Positions 49,165-58,561 of a stretch of DNA of 64,000 nucleotides are shown one piece after another. Position numbers and translations under genes: made by a program. Numbering within the stretch: position 1 is the stretch's first letter; each line of letters begins with the position of its first letter. The notes beneath the pieces are model-generated. The model was given only the letters and a program-made list of their open reading frames with translations, was not told the origin of the DNA and searched no databases. The stretch is from Christiangramia sediminis (GTDB lineage Bacteria; Bacteroidota; Bacteroidia; Flavobacteriales; Flavobacteriaceae), in contig NZ_JAJBZG010000002.1 in assembly GCF_020552705.1 (NCBI RefSeq), forward strand, positions 496,001 to 560,000, in the 5' to 3' direction.

Positions 49165-50509
49165 CTTCGAAGGGTAAAATATATGTTTTGTGTTCAAACG
49201 AATCGGCGAAATTAAGCAAATTAACGTCAGGGCTTATATAGGGCGCGCTTTTTCTGCCATTGAGACCTACGTAACTATCTACATAAATTTCAATATTCTT
49301 ATGTCCGTCTTTTCTGAAATGTTCCGCTAAAAAATGGGCATATTCCAGGATGAAATCCGGCTGAAAAGACATTTGTTTCTCCTGGAAAGGAGTAAGAAAA
49401 TCTGAATTATCCACGTAGAATCGTTTTCCCGTTTCCGAATCCACCACTTTAAATTCTGCATATCCGGCCTTTTCCATTAACATCACTCTCCAGGAAAACC
49501 TGAAACCTTCTTCGGTCCAGAATAACTCTCCCGGATACAGCAAATATCTCCATGGTAATAATAACTGAATTACGAAAAATGCGGCAACTACAGATATGAT
49601 GAATTTTCTTTCTCGCGGTTTTTTGAAAAGCATTCTATTATTGTCAAATTTCGTCTTGGCTATGCGGAAAACAGCAGAAATTTTATTCAGAATTTGGTGA
49701 TGTATTTTCGGGCTGAAAAAGATAAGCGCACTAATGATCATGATATAAGGAAACATCCCGATGGGAAACAGGACACGGGTCATTATATGAAAAATAATCA
49801 CGGCCAGGAATGCCACAAAACGGGTTCTTCTGTACAATAATAAAAATGGAATAAATAGGTCATATAACATGCCGCTCCAGCTAAAAGTGTAAGCCACCCA
49901 TTCCTGTTGCATAAGATCTCCAAGAAACGGAAGATCATATTTGGAAGGCAACCAGATCTTTAAGGGCATTGCTTTAAATAACCAGTCTGAATTTAGTTTT
50001 GCAAGACCGGCATAGAAATACACAATCCCCAGAAGAAGTTTAATAGAGTCAATACACCAGCGTGGAATCTTCTGAAATGCTTTAGCGGGATTCTTCCAGG
50101 CATCTACGGAGAAATAAGCATTAGCGGGCAAAAAGATCAGCAAAAAGCTAAGAATACTTATAAAATAGTAGTGGTTAAGGTAAGTTGTCTTATCCATGAG
50201 CTCGATATAGGTGAAGCTCAGGAAAAAAGTGATAATAGCTATTAAATACTTATAACCTATCGCCACAAAAATTGCCGCGATTCCGCATATTATAAAAAGT
50301 AAATAGGTGAAATCGCCAAGCGGTTTCACCCATTCAAATCCGTAATAACTAAAATGAAATTTTGGAGTTATATAAAGTTTTTCTATCCATCCGTTCAGCC
50401 AAAATCTAAGAATACTGGCAAACATCATAATTCCAAAACCTATTCTGAAAACTGCCAGTGGCGCCGCTTCCGTATAAGAATTAAGATATTTTGAGATGGA
50501 AAGATTCAT
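49145..50509 (-). CDS. HTTM-domain protein, vitamin K-dependent gamma-carboxylase-like
   Basis: 454-residue membrane protein with about six or more helices and a C-terminal soluble part. It resembles human GGCX across the whole length: ELMDKTTYLNHYYF, ANAYFSVDAWKN, VYFYAGLAKLNSDWL (Lys171 at the place of the catalytic-base lysine), LFPIGMFPYIMI, and the distal IYVDSYVGLNGRKSAPYISP. The His that human GGCX has in ANHYWSVD is Ala131 here. It may oxidise menaquinol and carboxylate Glu, or only oxidise quinol. Start ATG 50509; between imelysin and the TonB receptor. Confidence 0.85.
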   Translation of the reverse strand: MNLSISKYLNSYTEAAPLAVFRIGFGIMMFASILRFWLNGWIEKLYITPKFHFSYYGFEWVKPLGDFTYLLFIICGIAAIFVAIGYKYLIAIITFFLSFTYIELMDKTTYLNHYYFISILSFLLIFLPANAYFSVDAWKNPAKAFQKIPRWCIDSIKLLLGIVYFYAGLAKLNSDWLFKAMPLKIWLPSKYDLPFLGDLMQQEWVAYTFSWSGMLYDLFIPFLLLYRRTRFVAFLAVIIFHIMTRVLFPIGMFPYIMIISALIFFSPKIHHQILNKISAVFRIAKTKFDNNRMLFKKPRERKFIISVVAAFFVIQLLLPWRYLLYPGELFWTEEGFRFSWRVMLMEKAGYAEFKVVDSETGKRFYVDNSDFLTPFQEKQMSFQPDFILEYAHFLAEHFRKDGHKNIEIYVDSYVGLNGRKSAPYISPDVNLLNFADSFEHKTYILPFEDEIKGL

Positions 50510-50518
50510 CTAAACAGA

Positions 50519-51631
50519 TTAATCTCCGTCAGAATCTACATAATCAACGCTAATAGAAAGTGCCTGAAGCATATCCAATTTCAAAAGAACTACCTCTTTT
50601 TGCAATTCATCGTGAACTTCCAGCATTAAAGTATTATTAGTTTCCACTTGGTTTCTAAGGCTTTGATCCAATTCTTCTGAACGAGTTTGGATCGTATTGA
50701 ATTGTGCTAAAATATCATCGGCAAGATCTCCTCTATCCAGAGCTTCTAAATATGACTTATAACTTTCCCCTGTCTGGCTATTTCCAGAATGTTTCCCGTT
50801 GAAAAAATCTATGCTACTGGATAAAGCCTGAAGATATAGTTGTTTCGAGAAATCTTCACTATAATAGGATTCTACATTAATTGGCGAAGGAGATCCAGTG
50901 ATAGCTCCTGAAGGAAATCCAATTTTACCAGAACGCAAGAACTTTTCAAAATACATAACATATTTATTAGTCAAACGATCTACAGAGCCGTTGCTTGAAG
51001 AACTTGTATTATCTACAAAAGCATCTCTATAGTCGCCCTCCCAGGATGCCGTAACTTCACCTGTAAGTGCATTGATTCGCGTTGCCACGTCCAGAAGGTA
51101 TGCCTTATAATTCTCAGCGTTTTCATTGCTAGTATATTTTTCAAGCACTTCATCACTGTTAGATCCTAAACCAAAAAGAAGATAGTCCAGTGCTGGAAAA
51201 CCCTGCTCAGCATAACTCGATGGTAAGTTAAGATCATAACTCCCTGAGGTTATTTTAGATTCCACATCACCCGAATTCAGCGGATAGGTATTCACAAAAC
51301 TTCTATAATTCAGCTCCTCGGCTTTCCCTATATCAAACATAGAAACATTCTGAAAATCCAGATAAGCAACCTTAAATTGATTTCTTAAAGCTGTTAATTC
51401 ACTACTTCCAGGATTCTCTGCAAACGAATTTGCAAGTTCTTCCAGTGTCTGGGTTTCTTTATTTAAATTTTGGTATGAAGGAAGAATGATATTATCTGCC
51501 CAGTTGGCAAGCATGGCAGCCCGATCAAAATTATCATCAGTATTTCCTCCTACTTCGCTCCCGCCATCATCTTCAGTAGAACAGGCCGCAAAAACAAGAC
51601 AGGCTAATATTAATATTCTTGAAATCTTCAT
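50519..51631 (-). CDS. Imelysin-like lipoprotein (peptidase M75 family)
   Basis: 370-residue lipoprotein (lipobox LVFAACST, Cys about 17) with the alpha-helical imelysin fold. The usual GxHxxE signature is altered: GFPALDYLLFG reads G-x-P-x-x-D. Such proteins occur in bacterial iron-uptake loci and are thought to bind iron or related ligands rather than cleave protein. Start at ATG 51631. Second in the operon after DUF4856. Confidence 0.85.
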   Translation of the reverse strand: MKISRILILACLVFAACSTEDDGGSEVGGNTDDNFDRAAMLANWADNIILPSYQNLNKETQTLEELANSFAENPGSSELTALRNQFKVAYLDFQNVSMFDIGKAEELNYRSFVNTYPLNSGDVESKITSGSYDLNLPSSYAEQGFPALDYLLFGLGSNSDEVLEKYTSNENAENYKAYLLDVATRINALTGEVTASWEGDYRDAFVDNTSSSSNGSVDRLTNKYVMYFEKFLRSGKIGFPSGAITGSPSPINVESYYSEDFSKQLYLQALSSSIDFFNGKHSGNSQTGESYKSYLEALDRGDLADDILAQFNTIQTRSEELDQSLRNQVETNNTLMLEVHDELQKEVVLLKLDMLQALSISVDYVDSDGD

Positions 51632-51689
51632 TATTATAAATTTTAAAAACCGGAGTGGAAAAATTTCCAACTCCGGCTAATTATTCTAT

Positions 51690-52892
51690 TTATGCTTCGC
51701 TAACTGAAAAACCAAAAGCAGCTGCTATTTCTTCTGAAATCGCATCTAAAGTTTCCGGGGTCACATCCCAGAATCCATTTCCTGAAAGTAACTGTTCTTT
51801 ATAAGTATCAATTTGGGCCTTTGAAAGATAAGGGGCTCCGGTTGACGGATTGTGGGTAAATCTCAGACTATAGATAAATCCAAATCCTTCAGATAGTTCA
51901 TGAAAAGCAGAACCATAATTTCCTTCTTCAATATTTGTTTTTCCGCCCTGTAAATAATGTACCGCACGAACTGCAACAACTTTAGAAAGGTTTTCTTGGA
52001 TTATTGCCACCTGCTCATCACGTAATTCATAATTTCCAGCTACGATTGCAGCACGACCTATTTTAAAAGCTTCGAAAGTTTCTTCAGCAATACCTGCAAA
52101 ATCTTCATCACGGTCTACCTGGCCCAGGTAGTTGAATAAAAGTCGGTCATCGCTTTCATTTAAAACTGAATTAGGATTTGCTGAAGGAATTGAAGGATCA
52201 CCATATAGATAGCCATATGCCTCATCCCACTTATGCTCCATAGTAGTATAAGCTTTGCCTTCTTCTGTAATTTCAGCATCGTTATTGGCTCTGTTATCAC
52301 CTTCATCCAATACTGCCGAAGAAAGGTAGTTATTGGCGATCTGATCCACTAAAAGTGCTCCTATCAAACCCTTGGCAAATGCCTGGTTGTATTCTAAACC
52401 TTTTTCATTCACATAACGCTCACTGGTTCCATCTGCGATTTGTCCCGGAACTCCAGCTTCAGCAAGCTGATCTTTAGCAGATTTCACGGTGGTCATTTGT
52501 TCAGAAATATAAGTATCGAAATCATTTTTGATCTCTGTGCTTTCAACCGTATTTGTTGAAAAATATAAATTTGAAGCTGCAACTTTAGATTTTACACTTT
52601 TTGAAGACTCATTAAGACTTGCGTTCTCGAACGGAGCATTCTCATTGACAAACATGTTTAATAAAAGCTCTTCTGTGGCGTTATCAAAATCATTGAAATT
52701 TGAATTAAGTTCTGCAGCCATTTGTAATCTTGTGGTCTGGCCATTAAAATCTACGGTTGAACTATTATCTCTTTCAAAATTATAGGTTGCCGGAGTCTCT
52801 ACGTTTTCGTTTTCCGGGCTTAAGGAATCATCTGAAGTACATGAAACTAATGTGACTCCTGCTAGTACTGCTGAAAATAACAGCTTTTTCAT
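51690..52892 (-). CDS. DUF4856 lipoprotein
   Basis: 400-residue lipoprotein (lipobox TLVSCTSD, Cys about 19) of the DUF4856 family, common in Bacteroidota next to imelysin genes. The region YLQGGKTNIEEGNYGSAFHE (about 320-340) and GFIYSLRFTHNPSTGAPYL are conserved in the family as I know it. Function unknown, presumably surface binding for uptake. Start ATG 52892, first gene of the operon. Confidence 0.82.
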   Translation of the reverse strand: MKKLLFSAVLAGVTLVSCTSDDSLSPENENVETPATYNFERDNSSTVDFNGQTTRLQMAAELNSNFNDFDNATEELLLNMFVNENAPFENASLNESSKSVKSKVAASNLYFSTNTVESTEIKNDFDTYISEQMTTVKSAKDQLAEAGVPGQIADGTSERYVNEKGLEYNQAFAKGLIGALLVDQIANNYLSSAVLDEGDNRANNDAEITEEGKAYTTMEHKWDEAYGYLYGDPSIPSANPNSVLNESDDRLLFNYLGQVDRDEDFAGIAEETFEAFKIGRAAIVAGNYELRDEQVAIIQENLSKVVAVRAVHYLQGGKTNIEEGNYGSAFHELSEGFGFIYSLRFTHNPSTGAPYLSKAQIDTYKEQLLSGNGFWDVTPETLDAISEEIAAAFGFSVSEA

Positions 52893-52931
52893 ATTGCTTT
52901 ATTTAGACTGGTTTAAAATAATATTCGGCCG

Positions 52932-52962
52932 CAAATATAAAAACCCCTTTTGGCTACGGCAA
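52932..52962 (-). promoter_or_regulatory. Predicted promoter of the DUF4856-imelysin-HTTM-receptor operon
   Basis: Minus strand TTG, 20 bases, TATATTTG, a good match to the Bacteroidota consensus, 40 bases before the DUF4856 ATG. No obvious Fur box was seen by eye. Confidence 0.65.
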
Positions 52963-53024
52963 GTTTATTTAGATTAATTTTAAATAAACTTTTCCGATAG
53001 ACTTATAAAAAGCAATAAGTTTCT

Positions 53025-53888
53025 TTAATGATATTGATTGAAGATTTTGGAGGCTTCATTATAAGCCGATTCAAAACTGGTCATTTTGACATTGGTATCA
53101 GCTTTAGCAGCATTAAAATAAGAAAGCATCTTTTCTGAAGGCATATTACCCGTAAGCTCATCTTTAGCCATAGGACAACCTCCAAATCCCTGAATAGCCC
53201 CATCAAATCTATAACAACCGGCTTTATATGCTGCATCTACTTTTTCATGCCATTTACTTGGCGTAGTATGCAAATGCGCTCCAAACTCGATATTTGGATA
53301 TTTCGGGATAAGATTGGAAAATAGATAATCAATAATTTCCGGGGTTGAAGTTCCCACCGTATCAGATAGTGATAAAATCTTTACTCCCATTGCGGAAAGT
53401 TTTTCTGTCCACTCCCCTACGATCTCCACATTCCAGGGATCTCCATAAGGATTCCCAAATCCCATACTTAAATAGGCGACCACTTCTTTTCCGGAAGCAT
53501 CGGCAATATTCAGGATCTCCTGTAAGACTTGCACAGATTCTGCTATGGTCTTATGCGTATTACGCATCTGGAAATTTTCTGAAATGGAGAAAGGATAACC
53601 CAGATAATCTATTTCTTCAAATTTAGAGGCATCATCAGCTCCACGAGTATTGGCTACTATAGCCAGAAGCTTACTGGAAGTTTTAGAAAGATCAAGTTTA
53701 GAAAGTACAGCTGCGGTATCCTTCATTTGAGGAATAGCTTTGGGAGAAACAAAACTTCCGAAATCTATGGTATCAAAACCGCAGCGCAAAAGAGATTGGA
53801 TATATTGCACCTTTTTTTCCGTTGGAATAAATTCCCGGATTCCCTGCATAGCATCCCGGGGACACTCAATAAGCTTCACTTTACCCAT
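53025..53888 (-). CDS. Hydroxymethylglutaryl-CoA lyase-like TIM-barrel enzyme
   Basis: 287-residue member of the HMGL/DRE-TIM family. Substrate and metal motifs fit: ECPRDAMQGIREFIPTEKKV (N-terminus), GAHLHTTPSKWHEKVDAAYK, FDGAIQGFGGCPMAKDELTG with the catalytic Cys loop. Would split HMG-CoA to acetyl-CoA and acetoacetate in leucine breakdown. Start ATG 53888. The acyl-CoA dehydrogenase and leucine-type dehydrogenase elsewhere in the window could act in the same pathway. Confidence 0.88.
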   Translation of the reverse strand: MGKVKLIECPRDAMQGIREFIPTEKKVQYIQSLLRCGFDTIDFGSFVSPKAIPQMKDTAAVLSKLDLSKTSSKLLAIVANTRGADDASKFEEIDYLGYPFSISENFQMRNTHKTIAESVQVLQEILNIADASGKEVVAYLSMGFGNPYGDPWNVEIVGEWTEKLSAMGVKILSLSDTVGTSTPEIIDYLFSNLIPKYPNIEFGAHLHTTPSKWHEKVDAAYKAGCYRFDGAIQGFGGCPMAKDELTGNMPSEKMLSYFNAAKADTNVKMTSFESAYNEASKIFNQYH

Positions 53889-53997
53889 ATGCCCAAAGAT
53901 AGCATTTTAGAGAAAATTGAAAAAGAATATCGATTTATTGATAATAATAAATTTCAAACCTCATTTTCAGAAATAATGATACTGAATTCTTAATCTA

Positions 53998-54612
53998 TTA
54001 AAGAAGAATTAAAGCTGCTATCAATATAAAGATCACCACCTGCATCCATTTTAAAAATACCCCAGATTTAGGATGTGATTTTATATATACCGAAATTTTA
54101 TCAGCAAGTACCGCAACGCCGCTAAAGATTAAAAGTGCCTGCAGCATAAAAACAGCGCCAAGAATGTAGAATTGAACTACCGTATTACCATTTGGTTCCC
54201 AGAGAAATCCTGGAAAAAAAGCCAGGAAAAATATCCCCACCTTGGGATTGAGAACATTCATGATAAAACCCTGTTTGAATAAACTGAACATACTTTTATC
54301 ACTAATCCCTTCAGAAGAAAAAGCAATTTTGGGATCACTTTTGTAAACCTGATACGCCAGATAAAGTAAATATAGCGCGCCCAGGATCTTTATAAAAAGA
54401 AAGATGTTATCAGATTGTTTAATAATTGCCGAAACCCCAAAAGCCACCAGACTGGTATGGATCAGAATTCCGCTTACCAGGCCAAGAGCAGTTATAATTC
54501 CCTGTTTATACCCATAAGCCATAGACCTTACCAGTACATAAATAATATCCGGTCCCGGTGAAAAAGTAAGGAGAATGGAGGCGGTTAAGAAAGGAATTAG
54601 CTGGTCTAACAT
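53998..54612 (-). CDS. LysE/RhtB-family amino acid exporter
   Basis: 204-residue membrane protein with about six helices. The N-terminal FLTASILLTFSPGPDIIYVL is the family signature. Exports amino acids or related small molecules; substrate unknown. Start ATG 54612, one base before the stop of pyrD, so the pair is probably co-transcribed. Confidence 0.88.
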   Translation of the reverse strand: MLDQLIPFLTASILLTFSPGPDIIYVLVRSMAYGYKQGIITALGLVSGILIHTSLVAFGVSAIIKQSDNIFLFIKILGALYLLYLAYQVYKSDPKIAFSSEGISDKSMFSLFKQGFIMNVLNPKVGIFFLAFFPGFLWEPNGNTVVQFYILGAVFMLQALLIFSGVAVLADKISVYIKSHPKSGVFLKWMQVVIFILIAALILL

Positions 54613-54613
54613 C

Positions 54614-55636
54614 TTACAGACCTTTCTCCAGTATCTTCTGATTTATCGCTTTAATAAGCGCCGGACCTTCATATATAAAACCGGTATAAAGCTGAACCAG
54701 GCTTGCCCCGGCTTCGAGTTTTTCAATAGCATCATCGGCTGTATGAATCCCGCCGACTCCTATTATGGGAAATGCTTTTCCACTTTTTTCAGATAAAAAC
54801 CTGATAACTTCTGTAGATCTTTTGGTCAAAGGTTTTCCGCTAAGTCCGCCCATTTCATGTTTGTTCTCAGACTTCAATCCTTCCCTTGAAATGGTGGTAT
54901 TCGTTGCGATTACCCCGGCGATCTTTGTTTCCTGAACGATCTCGATGATATCCAATAACTGGTCATCGGTAAGATCTGGAGCGATTTTTAATAATATAGG
55001 TTTGGGAGTTTCTTTCTGTTCGTTCCTTTTCTGAAGGGTATTCAAAAGATCCTTTAGCGGTTCCTTATCCTGAAGCTCCCGAAGATTAGGAGTATTAGGC
55101 GAACTAACATTCACCACAAAGTAATTCACATAATCGAACAAAGCCTCAAAACTGAATAAATAGTCTTCCCTGGCTTTATCATTTGGGGTTACTTTATTTT
55201 TCCCAATATTCCCCCCTATAAGTACATTCTTATTCTTCTTAAGACGAGAGACCATCTCTTCCACTCCATGATTATTAAAACCCATTCGGTTAATAATTGC
55301 CGAATCTTCCTTGAGTCTGAAAAGTCTTTTCTTTTCATTTCCAGCCTGAGGTTTGGGGGTTACGGTTCCCACTTCAATAAATCCGAAGCCCAGGGAGGAT
55401 AATTCATTATATAATTTAGCGTCCTTATCAAATCCTGCGGCAAGGCCCACCGGATTTTTAAATTTTAATCCAAAAACCTCCCTTTCCAGTCTGGGATCTT
55501 CAACCTGGAATTTTGATCTCAAATATGAAGTCGCCCCTGGAAGCTTACAAAACTTCCTTAAAAAATTGAATGTGAAATAATGTACCTCTTCAGGATCAAA
55601 TTTGAAAAGTGCAGGTCTTAAAAGTGATTTATACAT
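54614..55636 (-). CDS. pyrD: Dihydroorotate dehydrogenase (quinone), class 2
   Basis: 340-residue FMN enzyme that oxidises dihydroorotate with membrane quinone in pyrimidine synthesis. Class 2 marks: the N-terminal helical extension ([20 protein letters not shown]), [36 protein letters not shown] with the catalytic Ser, and the C-terminal [21 protein letters not shown]-phosphate motif. Start ATG 55636. Confidence 0.96.
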   Translation of the reverse strand: MYKSLLRPALFKFDPEEVHYFTFNFLRKFCKLPGATSYLRSKFQVEDPRLEREVFGLKFKNPVGLAAGFDKDAKLYNELSSLGFGFIEVGTVTPKPQAGNEKKRLFRLKEDSAIINRMGFNNHGVEEMVSRLKKNKNVLIGGNIGKNKVTPNDKAREDYLFSFEALFDYVNYFVVNVSSPNTPNLRELQDKEPLKDLLNTLQKRNEQKETPKPILLKIAPDLTDDQLLDIIEIVQETKIAGVIATNTTISREGLKSENKHEMGGLSGKPLTKRSTEVIRFLSEKSGKAFPIIGVGGIHTADDAIEKLEAGASLVQLYTGFIYEGPALIKAINQKILEKGL

Positions 55637-55785
55637 TTCTGGAAGGTTTATGCAAAAATAGAATGAAAATGGAAAAAACTATACGAAATGAGCCTAAATA
55701 GCAAACAATTATGATACTTAAATATTGAGAATTGCATCTGAACTTAAAAAATTAATAAAATTGACCAGATGAAAACTTAAAAGGT

Positions 55786-55816
55786 TTTGAAGCAGCATTC
55801 TATATATGTATTTTTG
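55786..55816 (+). promoter_or_regulatory. Predicted pepT promoter
   Basis: TTTG, 19 bases, TATTTTTG, a close match to the Bacteroidota consensus, 16 bases before the pepT ATG. Confidence 0.65.
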
Positions 55817-55832
55817 ACCTAAACCTAACTAC

Positions 55833-57074
55833 ATGACCAATAAACAGCATATAATTGATAGATTCATCAGTTATGTAAAGATTGATACGCAAAGTGATCC
55901 CAACAGCGATACTACGCCAAGTACCGAAAAGCAATGGAATCTTGCCAATAAACTAGTTCAGGAATTAAAAGATATAGGCCTGCAGGAAGTAAGCATTGAT
56001 GAGCATGCTTATGTAATGGCAACTTTACCGGCAAATGTACCTCATCAGGTTCCCGTAATTGGTTTTGTATCTCACTTTGATACCACGCCAGATTTTTCAG
56101 GCACGAATGTGAATCCTCAGATCATTGAAAATTATGATGGAAAAGATATTATTCTGAATAAGGAAAAAAATATTATTCTTTCTCCTGATTATTTTGAAGA
56201 CCTGGAGCAGTATAAAGGTCAGACTTTAATAACTACCGACGGAACCACCTTATTAGGAGCTGATGATAAAGCCGGAATTACAGAGATCATTACCGCCATG
56301 GAATACCTGGTGGATAACCCGGAAATTCCACACGGGAAGATCAGGATCTGTTTTACTCCCGATGAAGAGATTGGGAGAGGCGCTCATAAATTCGATGTTG
56401 AAAAATTTGGTGCGGAGTGGGCCTACACGATGGATGGTAGCCAGATCGGTGAGCTGGAATACGAAAATTTTAATGCTGCCAGTGCAGTAGTAAGGGTTTT
56501 GGGAAAAAGTGTACATCCGGGATATGCCAAGGATAAGATGATCAATAGCATGTATATCGCTCAGGATTTCATCAATTCTCTTCCCAGATTAGAAACCCCG
56601 GAACACACTGAAGATCGCCAGGGATTCTTTCACCTGAGCAGTATTAAAGGGGATGTGGAAGAAACGGTACTGGAATATATCATCAGGGACCATGATAAAA
56701 CCCATTTTGAGGCGAGAAAACAGATGATGTCTGACCTGGTCTCAGAAATTTGCTCTCAGTACGAAAGAGATTGTATAAGTATAGAAATCAAAGACCAGTA
56801 CTCGAATATGCGGGAAAAAGTTGAGCCTGTATTACATATAGTGGACCTGGCCGAAAAAGCGATGGAAGAAGTAAATGTCAAGCCTATCATTAAGCCCATT
56901 CGAGGAGGAACAGATGGAGCCCAGTTGAGTTTTATGGGACTTCCCTGCCCAAATATTTTCGCGGGCGGACATAATTTTCACGGAAAATACGAATATGTTC
57001 CTGTAGAAAGCATGCAGAAAGCTTCAGAAGTTATCGTTAAATTAGCAGAGCTAACCGCAAAGAAATACGAGTAA
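55833..57074 (+). CDS. pepT: Tripeptidase T
   Basis: 413-residue M20 zinc peptidase that removes the N-terminal residue of tripeptides. Metal ligands and catalytic residues are seen in [15 protein letters not shown] (about 77-91), [13 protein letters not shown] (about 141-153), [15 protein letters not shown] (about 175-189) and [16 protein letters not shown] (about 380). Start ATG 55833. Normal length. Confidence 0.95.
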   Translation: MTNKQHIIDRFISYVKIDTQSDPNSDTTPSTEKQWNLANKLVQELKDIGLQEVSIDEHAYVMATLPANVPHQVPVIGFVSHFDTTPDFSGTNVNPQIIENYDGKDIILNKEKNIILSPDYFEDLEQYKGQTLITTDGTTLLGADDKAGITEIITAMEYLVDNPEIPHGKIRICFTPDEEIGRGAHKFDVEKFGAEWAYTMDGSQIGELEYENFNAASAVVRVLGKSVHPGYAKDKMINSMYIAQDFINSLPRLETPEHTEDRQGFFHLSSIKGDVEETVLEYIIRDHDKTHFEARKQMMSDLVSEICSQYERDCISIEIKDQYSNMREKVEPVLHIVDLAEKAMEEVNVKPIIKPIRGGTDGAQLSFMGLPCPNIFAGGHNFHGKYEYVPVESMQKASEVIVKLAELTAKKYE

Positions 57075-57089
57075 CTAAAACTTTTTATC

Positions 57090-57683
57090 ATGGCTGTAAA
57101 AAACGCTGAAGAATATATTTCCTGCCATACATACTGGGAGGAAGAATTAAGACAGCTTCATGAAATGATCCTGACCACCGACTTAAAATCTGAAATTAAA
57201 TGGGGCGCACCTGTCTACACTTTAGAAGACAAGAACGTAGTGGGTTTAGGAGCATTTAAGAACCATATTGGAATATGGTTTTTCAACGGAGCTCTCTTAA
57301 AAGAGAATACCTCAATGTTGGTAAACGCTCAGGAAGATAAAACAAAAGCACTTCGGCAGATACGATTTGAAAAAGGAGATGAGATCAATAATTCAATTTT
57401 ATTGCCTTATATAAAAGAAGCGATTCAGAATCAAAAAGAGGGAAAAGAAATTAAACCCATAACCCAAAAGGACCTGGTAATGCCTCCTGAACTTTCCAAA
57501 GCTCTAAAGACAGATGCCGAACTGGAAAAAAGTTTTAATCAACTTACCGGGGGAAAACAGCGGGAATATGCCGATTATATTTCAGAAGCTAAACGGGAAG
57601 CCACAAAAATTAGGCGATTAGAGAAGATCACTCCCATGATAAAAGAAGGAATTGGCTTAAACGATAAGTACAAAAATTGCTAA
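57090..57683 (+). CDS. YdeI/DUF1801-type protein
   Basis: 197-residue protein with a DUF1801/YdhG fold (residues about 10-120, SEIKWGAPVYTLEDKNVVGLGAFKNHIGIWFFNG) and the C-terminal YdeI/OmpD-associated segment (LTGGKQREYADYISEAKREA). Function is poorly known; linked to stress in some bacteria. Start ATG 57090, 15 bases after pepT, likely co-transcribed. Confidence 0.82.
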   Translation: MAVKNAEEYISCHTYWEEELRQLHEMILTTDLKSEIKWGAPVYTLEDKNVVGLGAFKNHIGIWFFNGALLKENTSMLVNAQEDKTKALRQIRFEKGDEINNSILLPYIKEAIQNQKEGKEIKPITQKDLVMPPELSKALKTDAELEKSFNQLTGGKQREYADYISEAKREATKIRRLEKITPMIKEGIGLNDKYKNC

Positions 57684-57685
57684 AC

Positions 57686-57718
57686 AAAAAAGGCAGCTAT
57701 CTCTAGCTGCCTTTTTTT
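57686..57718. terminator. Bidirectional terminator between YdeI-like gene and yajC
   Basis: A-run, GGCAGCT, six-base loop, AGCTGCC, T7. Serves both convergent units. Confidence 0.92.
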
Positions 57719-57738
57719 ATTAAAGTAATCTTTAAATT

Positions 57739-58041
57739 TTATTTTTTCTCCTTTACAGGTTTCGCTGGTTCATTGAGTTTCTGACTCATTTCCATGGAAA
57801 TGGAAGAACGATCGAAAGTTATTTTTCCTGCTCCGGTTTCAATTATCACCGAATTATTTTTTTCGCTGAAATCAACAATTTTGCCATGCATACCACTTTT
57901 AGTGATTATCCGATCTCCTTTTTTAAGCTCGGCAGCAAAATTCTTTTCTTGTTTAGCCTTTTTCATTTGCGGGCGTATCATAAAAAAATACACTACCACA
58001 AACATTAAAATAATTGGTGCAAACTGCGTTAATTGATCCAT
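57739..58041 (-). CDS. yajC: Preprotein translocase subunit YajC
   Basis: 100-residue single-helix protein (residues 5-22) followed by YFFMIRPQMKKAKQEKNFAA and a small beta domain (KKGDRIITKSGMHGKIVDF). Part of the SecDF-YajC complex. Start ATG 58041, eight bases after the DUF1573 stop; nusB, DUF1573 and yajC form a unit on the minus strand. Confidence 0.95.
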   Translation of the reverse strand: MDQLTQFAPIILMFVVVYFFMIRPQMKKAKQEKNFAAELKKGDRIITKSGMHGKIVDFSEKNNSVIIETGAGKITFDRSSISMEMSQKLNEPAKPVKEKK

Positions 58042-58049
58042 ATATGCTT

Positions 58050-58508
58050 TTAGCTAGCGTTTTCGTCAGCTTCTACAAAAGCTTTGATTTTAATTTGTTC
58101 TTTACCTGATTCTGTATTTGCAGATACAGTAACTGTTTTAGTAACCTGTCCGTTTCCAGATCCGTTAAACTTAACTAACATCTCTCCAGTTTCTCCAGGA
58201 GCGATAGTTTCATTCTTAGGATATGTTGGTACAGTACAACCACAAGAACTGGCTGCATTGGTGATTACTAAAGGCGCATCTCCGGTATTTGTAAATTTAA
58301 ATACGTGCTCTACATTCGTTCCTTTGGCGATATTTCCAAAATCGAATTCAGTTTCTTCAAAAGTAATTTCTGGATAAACTGTTTCTTTAGCATCACGCTC
58401 TGCAGATGCCTCGACATTTTCAGCTTTTACTTTATCAGAGGCATTATCTTTACATCCGGTGAACAGCATCGCCCCTACTGCTGCAAACATTAAAATTGTT
58501 TTTTTCAT
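58050..58508 (-). CDS. DUF1573 lipoprotein
   Basis: 152-residue lipoprotein (lipobox MLFTGCKD, Cys about 19) with one immunoglobulin-like DUF1573 domain (FDFGNIAKGTNVEHVFKFTN and SSCGCTVPTYPKNETIAPGE). The CGC motif is typical. Function unknown; common in Bacteroidota next to yajC and nusB. Start ATG 58508. Confidence 0.88.
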   Translation of the reverse strand: MKKTILMFAAVGAMLFTGCKDNASDKVKAENVEASAERDAKETVYPEITFEETEFDFGNIAKGTNVEHVFKFTNTGDAPLVITNAASSCGCTVPTYPKNETIAPGETGEMLVKFNGSGNGQVTKTVTVSANTESGKEQIKIKAFVEADENAS

Positions 58509-58561
58509 GGTGAAGTTATTTTGTTTAATTTCTAATTGATAAAAATAATAAAAAATCTTTA

